Positions 57,527 through 63,849 of a stretch of 64,000 nucleotides of DNA are shown piece by piece. This DNA is from Vibrio albus (lineage in GTDB: Bacteria; Pseudomonadota; Gammaproteobacteria; Enterobacterales; Vibrionaceae): positions 1-64,000 of the forward strand of contig NZ_QFWT01000007.1 in the NCBI RefSeq assembly GCF_003144035.1, given 5' to 3'. Position 1 is the stretch's first letter. Every line of letters begins with the position of its first letter. The notes beneath the pieces were generated by a model. It was not told where the DNA came from and made no database searches. It was given only the letters and a program-made list of their open reading frames with translations. The position numbers and the translations under genes were made by a program.

Positions 57527-57575
57527 AACCCTGACGGGGGCAACTACCCCGTAGGGGTGAGTTTGTCTCTGTCGT
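57527..57575 (+). promoter_or_regulatory. Leader RNA family A, copy 2 (before 57604)
   Basis: Hairpin ACGGGG/CCCCGT; GGGGCAACT of the hairpin can pair with AGTTTGTCTC downstream (one bulge, G-U pairs). Outer ACCC/GGGT as in the other copies. Confidence 0.6.
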
Positions 57576-57603
57576 TTAAAAACGTTCAAAAAGGAGACAA
57601 ATC

Positions 57604-57825
57604 ATGAACAAAATTACATTTACTTTCTGGAAAGCCATCTTGAATGTAGTGCTGGGCTTAGGTACTGGTGCTGTTATTACTGGTGGTATTGGTCTTATGA
57701 CTGGTGGTGTACATCCCGCAGCTGTGCTCGGAGCTAATGTCGCTGCTGTTGTTATGGGATTAGTTTTCATGGCAGCTTACGTTGTTGGTTCTATCATTCT
57801 GGTAGCATTTAGTGACAGTGGATAA
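57604..57825 (+). CDS. Small membrane protein, 73 residues
   Basis: AAGGAGACAAATC precedes the ATG. Two hydrophobic spans (about 10-33 and 40-68), Gly/Val/Ala-rich. No family recognised. Confidence 0.6.
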   Translation: MNKITFTFWKAILNVVLGLGTGAVITGGIGLMTGGVHPAAVLGANVAAVVMGLVFMAAYVVGSIILVAFSDSG

Positions 57826-57828
57826 ATA

Positions 57829-57850
57829 GGCTCAATTTTGAGCTTAATTT
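57829..57850 (+). terminator. Weak terminator after the 73-residue gene
   Basis: GGCTCAA-TT-TTGAGCTT stem followed by AATTTT. Confidence 0.45.
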
Positions 57851-57886
57851 TCGTTAGGATCTGAATGACACTTTGAGGACAGAACA

Positions 57887-58018
57887 ATGACAACAGGAAG
57901 CCTGTTATATTTTTCGCTCATCTTGGGGGGCCTGATAGCTATCATTGTTATTGGGTTGATAACCAAGAAGATTGTAGAAAAAAAGTTAAACAAAAAGCAC
58001 GATAATCGTGATCAGTAA
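57887..58018 (+). CDS. 43-residue single-span membrane peptide
   Basis: Begins MTTGSLLYFSLILGG; one span (about 6-26) and a strongly basic tail (KKIVEKKLNKKHDNRDQ). TTTGAGGACAGAACA upstream. No family A leader precedes it. Confidence 0.5.
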   Translation: MTTGSLLYFSLILGGLIAIIVIGLITKKIVEKKLNKKHDNRDQ

Positions 58019-58019
58019 T

Positions 58020-58070
58020 TTAACCCTGGCGGGGGACCTACCCCAGAAGGGATAGGGTATCTCTGCTTAA
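58020..58070 (+). promoter_or_regulatory. Leader RNA family A, copy 3 (before 58088)
   Basis: Hairpin CTGGCGGGG/CCCCAG; GGGGACCTA can pair with TAGG..TCTC (58053-58064, bulge GTA). Outer ACCC/GGGT. Confidence 0.55.
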
Positions 58071-58087
58071 CAAGCAAGGTAACTTAT

Positions 58088-58407
58088 ATGAATACTGTAC
58101 ACTTTTGTGGATATGATTGTGATGTAAGAAAGATCCAATATCCAAATCAACAATTAGCTCTAGAGCTGGTGGCCTCGGACACAAAGAATAATAGTCAGCA
58201 AGGTATTATTCCTGGAGAGCCAGTTTGTGTTGCAACGGTTTGTTTGCCTGATTTCAAGTTCAAGCCACACCAGTCAGCGATCTCAGAGATTACTCTGAGT
58301 TGGCTGGTATTCTGGATGTACTTGAAGAAGCAAAAATTGTTAAACGCACAGGTCAGCAATTACCCACGGGGTATGTATCTGTTCCTGTTGTGAATGTGTT
58401 GATTTAG
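58088..58407 (+). pseudogene. Small plasmid protein gene with an apparent -1 frameshift
   Basis: The frame from ATG 58088 reads a protein-like sequence up to 'CLPDFKFK' (about 58264), then continues as unlikely 'PHQSAISEITLSW...'. The -1 frame from there reads 'ATPVSDLRDYSELAGILDVLEEAKIVKRTGQQLPTGYVSVPVVNVLI' and stops at 58407, a much better ending. The join falls in TTCAAGTTCAAGCC. Either a recent one-base change, an assembly error, or a ribosomal frameshift. Function unknown; about 105 residues if joined. Confidence 0.65.
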
Positions 58408-58424
58408 CTTTATAGCCATGATAA

Positions 58425-58482
58425 ACAAGCTCCAATGGGGCTTGTTTTCAAAGCATGTAGTGGTACGTGTTTTGAAAACAAG
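58425..58482 (+). promoter_or_regulatory. Leader RNA family B, copy 1 (competing hairpins)
   Basis: ACAAGC at 58425-58430 can pair with GCTTGT (58440-58445); alternatively GCTTGTTTTCAAA (58440-58452) pairs perfectly over 13 bases with TTTGAAAACAAGC (58470-58482). The two are mutually exclusive. Copy 2 keeps both pairings with different bases. Confidence 0.6.
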
Positions 58483-58499
58483 CGTCATAGGAGTCATGT

Positions 58500-58580
58500 A
58501 TGGTAAAAAACATGCCAGTATCAGGTATTGCTTTTAGCGGTACTCAGGTATTTGGCGTTTCAAATTCAAAGCCTCCATAA
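58500..58580 (+). CDS. Possible 26-residue peptide behind leader B
   Basis: ATAGGAG lies ahead of two close ATGs (58496 and 58500, different frames). The 58500 frame gives MVKNMPVSGIAFSGTQVFG... A leader with elaborate structure ahead of such a short frame suggests it is translated, but support is thin. Confidence 0.35.
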   Translation: MVKNMPVSGIAFSGTQVFGVSNSKPP

Positions 58581-58629
58581 CCTGGCTCTTTGTTACACAA
58601 TGAAGGACACAGGCTAAGGAGGACAGTTC

Positions 58630-58773
58630 ATGCCAAGTAAGATCCAATACAAATTACGTCCCTTTTTATACAGCAATAGTTCACTGTCTCTGAGTAGCGT
58701 GTGTTTCGTTTTCCATTATGTAAATGTTCATTCAAAGCAAATTGGGTCAGGAGAATTATTGCATTGGGGATAA
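58630..58773 (+). CDS. Possible 47-residue protein
   Basis: Strong AAGGAGG site 8 bases before the ATG. Product rich in Ser, Tyr and Phe; no family recognised. It ends 7 bases before the next start. Confidence 0.45.
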   Translation: MPSKIQYKLRPFLYSNSSLSLSSVCFVFHYVNVHSKQIGSGELLHWG

Positions 58774-58779
58774 GATAGT

Positions 58780-58956
58780 ATGAGAGTTCACTTGTATGAT
58801 GATTGCGTGGGTGTGTTGTATTTAGCCAGTGGCCGAACGATATCTATCAATCCACGACAATTTTGTAGTGTTATTGAAGCTCAAGAGGTTATTACTGACT
58901 GGGCTAAGCGTTTAGGTATTATTGGTCAAAATGACACTATATCCGCGTATTCATAA
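58780..58956 (+). CDS. Hypothetical 58-residue protein
   Basis: MRVHLYDDCVGVLYLASGRTISIN... appears folded (beta strands then a helix 'CSVIEAQEVITDWAKRLGII'). No family recognised. It is followed by two hairpins acting as terminator. Confidence 0.5.
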   Translation: MRVHLYDDCVGVLYLASGRTISINPRQFCSVIEAQEVITDWAKRLGIIGQNDTISAYS

Positions 58957-58961
58957 TCAAA

Positions 58962-59034
58962 TTCGGCCCAGTTTAGGGCCGAACTTACCAAGTCTTTTTA
59001 GGCATACGACAATTATGCCTAAAAAGATTTTTGC
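58962..59034 (+). terminator. Double stem-loop terminator before the cobS-like operon
   Basis: TTCGGCCC-AGTTTA-GGGCCGAA (58962-58983) then TTTTTAGGCATA-...-TATGCCTAAAAA (about 58997-59027) followed by GATTTTT. It separates the small-gene run from the next unit. Confidence 0.7.
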
Positions 59035-59035
59035 T

Positions 59036-59083
59036 CTCATCTGAGAGTGAAGATGCGATAGCTGGTCGCTAAAAACAAACAGC
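59036..59083 (+). promoter_or_regulatory. Conserved hairpin element R, copy 2
   Basis: CTCTCATCTGAGAG hairpin followed by GCGATAGCTGGTCGC (stem GCGA/TCGC) and CAGC that can pair with the loop. Nearly identical over about 50 bases to copy 3 at 63493. Confidence 0.6.
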
Positions 59084-59103
59084 AATTAACGTTAATTGAA
59101 ATA

Positions 59104-59148
59104 GCCCAACCGGGCACACTTAGCCCGGTACGGGTCTAGGTGTGCCCA
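59104..59148 (+). promoter_or_regulatory. Leader RNA family A, copy 4 (before cobS-like ATPase)
   Basis: Hairpin CCGGGC/GCCCGG (59110-59115 with 59123-59128); GGGCACAC (59112-59119) is perfectly complementary to GTGTGCCC (59140-59147), the clearest pseudoknot-type pairing of the set. Confidence 0.65.
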
Positions 59149-59169
59149 CAACCAATTAGGAGCGCACCT

Positions 59170-60141
59170 ATGTCTCAACAATATGCAAACTTCAAAGTAC
59201 GTGATGTTTTTGGTATGCCGGATATTCCGGAAAAGATTCTCGCTAAAGGCTATGCCGATAGCAGCAATCCTTTTATTCCACAAACTCACGCCGATTACGT
59301 TTTCCGAAAGGAGTTCTTGAGAGAATGCTTAGCATTTTTGAATGATCCCTGCGGTGATGCGTACTATGTCACCGGACCAACAGGTTCTGGTAAAACTTCT
59401 GGCATTACAGAAATTACAGGGCGTCTCAACTGGCCTGTGCAACAAATTACGGCTAATGGTCGTTTAGAGTTCACAGATTTAGTTGGACATCATGCCTTGA
59501 TTTCACCAAAGCCTGGAGAAACTCCCGTCATGCAATTCATGTATGGCCCTTTAGCAATCGCTATGCGTGAAGGCCATGTCCTCCTCATTAACGAGGTTGA
59601 TTTGGTTGACCCAGCAGAGCTTTCCGGTTTAAACGACATTCTTGAAGGTCGTCCACTGGTTATCGCTCAGAATGGTGGAGAAATCATCAAACCACATCCA
59701 ATGTTCCGCGTTATTGTCACTGGTAACAGTACAGGCTCAGGTGATCCATCAGGATTATACCAAGGCGTAATGATGCAGAACTTGGCCGCAATGGATCGTT
59801 ATCGTTTCTCTGTTGTGCCATATATGGCAGAGCAAGATGAACGCGGCGTTCTGGAGCGAGTAGTTCCTCGTCTTCCTGACAACATTCGTAATGGTATGGT
59901 TCGAATTGCTAATGAAATTCGTAAACTATTTATGGGTGAAAACGGGGATGATGGACAAATCAGCATCACAATGTCTACGCGGACACTTGTGCGCTGGGCA
60001 AAACTAACGTTGCAATTTCGTGGTGCGCCAAATGCCATTGAGTATGCCTTACAACAATCATTGCTAATCCGAGCCTCAAGTGAGGAGAAAGAAGCTGTCA
60101 TTCGCATAGCGAAAGACGTTTTCGGTGAGCAGTGGCGATAG
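59170..60141 (+). CDS. CobS/MoxR-like AAA+ ATPase
   Basis: 323 residues from ATG 59170 (TTAGGAG upstream; the longer frame from 59140 would start inside the leader). Walker A 'TGPTGSGKTSG' about 70-80, Walker B 'VLLINEVDLVDP' about 137-148, sensor 'FRVIVTGNSTGSGDPSG'. SXT and IncA/C elements carry a CobS-like gene near bet/exo. Probably remodels a partner protein, perhaps with the DUF3150 product at the window end (the pair is often seen together; inference). Confidence 0.88.
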   Translation: MSQQYANFKVRDVFGMPDIPEKILAKGYADSSNPFIPQTHADYVFRKEFLRECLAFLNDPCGDAYYVTGPTGSGKTSGITEITGRLNWPVQQITANGRLEFTDLVGHHALISPKPGETPVMQFMYGPLAIAMREGHVLLINEVDLVDPAELSGLNDILEGRPLVIAQNGGEIIKPHPMFRVIVTGNSTGSGDPSGLYQGVMMQNLAAMDRYRFSVVPYMAEQDERGVLERVVPRLPDNIRNGMVRIANEIRKLFMGENGDDGQISITMSTRTLVRWAKLTLQFRGAPNAIEYALQQSLLIRASSEEKEAVIRIAKDVFGEQWR

Positions 60142-60150
60142 GGGGATCTC

Positions 60151-61032
60151 ATGGATACGCAAAACATGATTTGCAAACGTTACATCCGTGAACGTGGAAC
60201 GACTATCGACAAGGTAATGCTTGGTTACAAGCCAGTTCAATGGTCCATCGATCCTGATGGGCCAACTGAATACCAATTGGTAGAGTTCTTTGAGTTAAAC
60301 GGGTGGAAAGAGACTATCTTGCTCGATGGGCAGATAATCAGAGCCACCAGCTTAGATACGATTCCTGTCACCGTGAAAGAGAAAGAAAATCAGCATGTTG
60401 ATGATCTGCTTAAAGAGGGGTACTCCTTCCTCGATGAAGTGCAGGTAAACGCCACAACAAAAGCTGTGTCTTCTCTTGAAGCCGAAACAGAATCAAAAGA
60501 TGGTTACTCACTGAGCTGGTTGTTGTCATCGCCTGTTGATGCTTCAAATCATGCTCTACTCCGAGGGTTTATTGTCGGGGTCTTTACTGATGGTGCATCA
60601 AAGCTTGGCTTCGATGTTGCCAGAGAGAAAGGATCTCAATCTCAATTACCTGATGTTTTAATGAGAACCAATAAAGGGTATGAGCTAACTGTAAAAAGCG
60701 GCGCTAGCGAAAACACCATCTGTCCAACGATGTTGGAAGGTGCTGGGACGCTAACTGCTTCGGATGGCTATGAGCCTTTACTGATGTTCATTTATTTACA
60801 ACGCAGATTTGAGCAGGAGTTTTTTAAAGATGATGAAAAACGCTTGGTTAAAATCTGTGGAGAAGATGGTGATCTGTTTATTTATGACGGATTTGATTCT
60901 TTGGAAGGAATATTTTTTGAGTTCGGATGGAATTACAACGAAGTTAGAGAAGCGGCAGAACGTCTTGGTTTAGTCGCCGAACTATTTCGATTGGATAACA
61001 TTGATTGCGAAACCGAAGATTCCTATTTTTAA
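60151..61032 (+). CDS. Hypothetical 293-residue protein
   Basis: Follows the ATPase by 9 bases, GGGGGAT upstream. A possible restriction-like or DUF-type fold in the second half ('ALLRGFIVGVFTDGASKLGFDVAREKG', 'PDVLMRTNKGYELTVKSG'), but no firm family. It ends with the acidic aromatic tail ETEDSYF, also seen in variant form in the next two gene products. Confidence 0.65.
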   Translation: MDTQNMICKRYIRERGTTIDKVMLGYKPVQWSIDPDGPTEYQLVEFFELNGWKETILLDGQIIRATSLDTIPVTVKEKENQHVDDLLKEGYSFLDEVQVNATTKAVSSLEAETESKDGYSLSWLLSSPVDASNHALLRGFIVGVFTDGASKLGFDVAREKGSQSQLPDVLMRTNKGYELTVKSGASENTICPTMLEGAGTLTASDGYEPLLMFIYLQRRFEQEFFKDDEKRLVKICGEDGDLFIYDGFDSLEGIFFEFGWNYNEVREAAERLGLVAELFRLDNIDCETEDSYF

Positions 61033-61078
61033 CCCCTAGAGGGGCACTGTGCCCTAAGGGGTCATGGTGTCCCTTCCA
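61029..61078 (+). promoter_or_regulatory. Leader RNA family A, copy 5 (before bet)
   Basis: Begins at the preceding stop codon. Hairpin AGGGGC/GCCCT; GGGGCAC can pair with GTGTCCC; outer ACCCC/GGGGT is perfect. Confidence 0.6.
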
Positions 61079-61097
61079 TCTCAACGGAGAGAACACC

Positions 61098-62102
61098 ATG
61101 TCTACAAAACCAGAAACGAAATCATTAGTTGAAAGAATGGCTCAGCGGTTTGGGGTTGATGCTAAGAAGTTTTTTGAAACTTTAAAGCTAACAGCCTTTA
61201 AGCAGCGAGACGGAAGCGCACCAACTGATGAGCAGATGATGGCATTACTCATCGTAGCGGAGCAGTACAATCTGAATCCGTTTACGCGAGAAATATACGC
61301 TTTCCCCGATAAAAGCGGCGGCATAGTACCTGTTGTTGGTGTTGATGGCTGGAGCCGGATTGCCAACGAGCACAAGCAATTTGATGGGGTGGAGTTTGAA
61401 TACTCTGAAAATCTTATTGAAATGCCCGGAGCAAAGGTGAAATGTCCAGAATGGGTGGAGTGTATCGTTTACAGAAAGGACCGTACACGGTCTATACGTA
61501 TTCGAGAATATCTTGATGAAGTCTATCGTCCACCAGTCGAAGCAACGGGTCAGTACGGTCCTTACACTGTTATTGGCCCTTGGCAGACTCACACGAAACG
61601 ACAGTTACGACACAAAGGCTTTATCCAAGGTCTGCGTATCGGTTTGGGGTTTTCTGGAATTTACGATCAAGATGAAGCTGAACGCATAATTGAAGGTGAA
61701 GCGCATGTTGTATCGTCAGAACAAACCACAAAACAACCAGCTGTCATTGAAGCCTCAAGTCCATTGGCCTTGGAGCATAAAAAGAAAATGGACCCACTTT
61801 TAAAACAACTTGCAGATAGAGCTATTGCGCAAAATGCGTGGTCAGCAACTCACGAGTATGTTGAAAGTCGGTTCTCTGGTGCCGAGTTGGAGTATGCGGT
61901 TCAATATTTGCGTGATGCAGAGATTGATAGCATGGAACCAGCTGTAACCCAAAAAGCTTCTATCCAGGAAAAGGGAAATGTTGACGATGTTCAATCTGAG
62001 TTACCAGATGAGCCGATTCAGCATGATCCTGATCCTATAGAAGAAGGTTTGCACGAACCTGATCCTGAACTGGAAGAGGGTGGTGACGGCAACTACTTTT
62101 AA
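61098..62102 (+). CDS. bet: RecT/Bet-family single-strand annealing protein
   Basis: 334 residues from ATG 61098 (GGAGAGAACACC upstream). The first 210 residues match lambda Beta ('DEQMMALLIVAEQYNLNPFTREIYAFPDKSGGIVPVVGVDGWSRIANEH', 'GPWQTHTKRQLRHKGFIQGLRIG'). A C-terminal extension of about 90 residues is acidic and ends GDGNYF; lambda Beta is shorter (261). It anneals single strands in recombination together with Exo. Confidence 0.92.
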   Translation: MSTKPETKSLVERMAQRFGVDAKKFFETLKLTAFKQRDGSAPTDEQMMALLIVAEQYNLNPFTREIYAFPDKSGGIVPVVGVDGWSRIANEHKQFDGVEFEYSENLIEMPGAKVKCPEWVECIVYRKDRTRSIRIREYLDEVYRPPVEATGQYGPYTVIGPWQTHTKRQLRHKGFIQGLRIGLGFSGIYDQDEAERIIEGEAHVVSSEQTTKQPAVIEASSPLALEHKKKMDPLLKQLADRAIAQNAWSATHEYVESRFSGAELEYAVQYLRDAEIDSMEPAVTQKASIQEKGNVDDVQSELPDEPIQHDPDPIEEGLHEPDPELEEGGDGNYF

Positions 62103-62150
62103 CCCCTTGCGGGGGAGTTCCCCCGCGATGGGGACTCCTCCTGTTAAATA
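62100..62150 (+). promoter_or_regulatory. Leader RNA family A, copy 6 (before exo)
   Basis: Hairpin GCGGGGG/CCCCCGC; GGGGGAGT pairs with ACTCCTCC (one G-U). Outer CCCC/GGGG. Confidence 0.62.
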
Positions 62151-62162
62151 CAGGAGAGAGCT

Positions 62163-63173
62163 ATGAAAATCGTCAATCTATCTCAAAGGAGCGAACAATG
62201 GTTGGAATGGCGTAAAGGTGGTATTACTGCTACTGACGCCTGCATCCTACTAAATCGTTCTCCTTATAAAACGGAATGGCGACTCTGGGCTGAAAAAACA
62301 GGCTATGCTCGTGAAGTCGATCTAAGTCTAAACCCTCTGGTGCGCCAAGGGGTTGAAAACGAAGATAAAGCAAGACGTGCATTTGAGGAGAAGTACAATG
62401 ATATTCTCTTACCTGTTTGTGTCGAGTCAGTTCAATATCCATTGTTTAGAGCATCGCTCGATGGTCTACGAGGCAATGGTGAACCTGCTGAACTGAAATG
62501 TCCTAGCGAAACGGTCTGGAACGATGTTTGTTCTGAACTAAAAAACAGCAAGGCTTATCAGTTATATTACCCTCAAGTTCAACATCAGTTGTTAGTTACT
62601 GGTGCAAAGCAAGGGTGGCTAGTTTTCTACCGAAATGGGCAACTCAAGGAGTTTGTTATCACCCGAGATGAGCCTATGATAAAAGAAATTGTGGCTAAGG
62701 GCACAATCTTCTGGAAAAGAGTCACTGAGCGTAAAGAGCCTGAGAAAGACCCCAAGCGAGATCTTTTTATACCGCAAGGTAAGGAAGTGAACGAGTGGAT
62801 TTACGAAGCGGAGCAGTACCGACTTTATGACGCAGAAATTAAGCAGTTGGAAGATAGGTTGCAAGCGTTGAAAGATAAGCGGCAACCTCACCTTGATAAA
62901 ATGAAATCTTTGATGGGTGAATATTTCCATGCGGATTATTGCGGTGTAATGATCACTAAGTACAAAGCCGCTGGTCGGGTAAATTACCAAAAGCTACTTG
63001 AAGAAAAAGGTTCGAATATTAAGCCTGAGGATTTTAACTCGTATAGAGAGGAGACCTCAGAGCGTTACCGAGTAACGGTTACAGGCTCTGTTAACCCGAG
63101 GTACATTCAAGATGAAGAGGTTTTAGCCCCTTTAAACGATGTGTCTCTAGAAGTAGAGTCAGCCTATTTTTAG
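62163..63173 (+). CDS. exo: YqaJ/lambda-type alkaline exonuclease Exo
   Basis: 336 residues. 'RSEQWLEWRKGGITATDACILLNRSP' is the YqaJ start; metal ligands include the Asp of 'ASLDGLRG' and Glu-x-Lys of 'AELKCPS' (about 115-135). Coiled segment 'IKQLEDRLQALKDKRQ' follows. It degrades one strand so that Bet can load. C-terminus is acidic with final SAYF. Confidence 0.92.
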   Translation: MKIVNLSQRSEQWLEWRKGGITATDACILLNRSPYKTEWRLWAEKTGYAREVDLSLNPLVRQGVENEDKARRAFEEKYNDILLPVCVESVQYPLFRASLDGLRGNGEPAELKCPSETVWNDVCSELKNSKAYQLYYPQVQHQLLVTGAKQGWLVFYRNGQLKEFVITRDEPMIKEIVAKGTIFWKRVTERKEPEKDPKRDLFIPQGKEVNEWIYEAEQYRLYDAEIKQLEDRLQALKDKRQPHLDKMKSLMGEYFHADYCGVMITKYKAAGRVNYQKLLEEKGSNIKPEDFNSYREETSERYRVTVTGSVNPRYIQDEEVLAPLNDVSLEVESAYF

Positions 63174-63182
63174 GCATAAATA

Positions 63183-63241
63183 ACAAGCCCTTTGGGGCTT
63201 GTTTCTAAAGCATATCGCGTCAGTGTGTTTTAGAAACAAGC
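63183..63241 (+). promoter_or_regulatory. Leader RNA family B, copy 2 (before 63259)
   Basis: AACAAGCCC/GGGGCTTGTT as the early hairpin; GCTTGTTTCTAAA and TTTAGAAACAAGC as the alternative 13-bp stem. Loop blocks AAAGCAT and GTGTTTT are shared with copy 1. Confidence 0.62.
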
Positions 63242-63258
63242 AACAAAGGGCATCTACA

Positions 63259-63402
63259 ATGAAAACACAGAACTTCAAGCTCATGTACCTACATGGTGGC
63301 CGCTGGCTAGAACGTATCTACAAAGATACGATTTATGCCAATGTACAAAGAGTGGCAAACTCTTTCCCAAAAAGTGTTACCTGGTACATTGAGCCTATGT
63401 GA
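63259..63402 (+). CDS. 47-residue protein, paralogue of the gene at 63623
   Basis: Shares the pattern 'NFKLMYLHGGRW..RIYKDTIYANVQRVANSFPKS.TWYI' with the product at 63623 ('NYKLCYKKKGSPNW.TRVFNDTLYDNVQRVGNSFPSTFTWMI'), same length. No family known to me. The duplication with conservation argues that both are real. Confidence 0.65.
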   Translation: MKTQNFKLMYLHGGRWLERIYKDTIYANVQRVANSFPKSVTWYIEPM

Positions 63403-63436
63403 AATGTAGACATGAAAGGGGGAATGTATTCCCCCC

Positions 63437-63480
63437 CCTTTTCCATTGAAGATTGCTTTTTCGGTCTTCAACGGAAAAGG
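63437..63480 (+). terminator. Long stem-loop after the first 47-residue paralogue
   Basis: CCTTTTCCATTGAAGA and TCTTCAACGGAAAAGG pair over 16 positions with one mismatch. It separates the exo unit from the next R element. Confidence 0.55.
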
Positions 63481-63492
63481 ACGAATTCTACT

Positions 63493-63541
63493 CTCATCGA
63501 GAGTGAAGACGCGATAGCTGGTCGCTAAAAACAAACAGCAT
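63493..63541 (+). promoter_or_regulatory. Conserved hairpin element R, copy 3
   Basis: ACTCTCATCGAGAGTG hairpin, GCGATAGCTGGTCGC (stem GCGA/TCGC) and CAGC; about 50 bases nearly identical to copy 2. Confidence 0.6.
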
Positions 63542-63557
63542 CAAACTCATTTCAATT

Positions 63558-63604
63558 TAACCCAACAGGGGAGCTTCTCCTGTTCGGAGTTAGCCTCCTG
63601 TCTA
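63558..63604 (+). promoter_or_regulatory. Leader RNA family A, copy 7 (before 63623)
   Basis: Hairpin AACAGG/CCTGTT; GGGGAGCT can pair with AGCCTCC (one bulge). The outer pairing is weaker than in other copies. Confidence 0.52.
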
Positions 63605-63622
63605 TTGCACTAGGAGGCAACC

Positions 63623-63766
63623 ATGAAAAACTACAAGCTATGTTATAAAAAGAAAGGTTCTCCGAACTGGATGACCCGAGTATTTAATGACACCTTGTAC
63701 GACAATGTTCAACGTGTTGGAAATTCATTTCCATCCACCTTTACCTGGATGATTATTCCTGCGTAA
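63623..63766 (+). CDS. 47-residue protein, paralogue of the gene at 63259
   Basis: TAGGAGG lies 6 bases before the ATG. About half the residues match the 63259 product, including the block DNVQRVGNSFP. Each paralogue is behind a different leader type (A here, B there). Confidence 0.65.
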   Translation: MKNYKLCYKKKGSPNWMTRVFNDTLYDNVQRVGNSFPSTFTWMIIPA

Positions 63767-63783
63767 CTCACTTTAACTTTATA

Positions 63784-63828
63784 GTCCAACCGGGCACATC
63801 ATGCCCGGTTCGGGACATGGTGTGCTTT
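63784..63828 (+). promoter_or_regulatory. Leader RNA family A, copy 8 (before the DUF3150 gene)
   Basis: Hairpin CCGGGC/GCCCGG; GGCACA pairs with TGTGCT; outer GTCC/GGAC where copy 4 has GCCC/GGGT, a compensatory difference. Confidence 0.62.
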
Positions 63829-63849
63829 CACTTTGCTGGAGAATAAACC

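Noticed and set aside
56987..63828. CRISPR array interpretation of the regularly repeated leaders
   Set aside because: Spacing is irregular, repeats differ in sequence, and coding genes lie between them; no cas genes are present.
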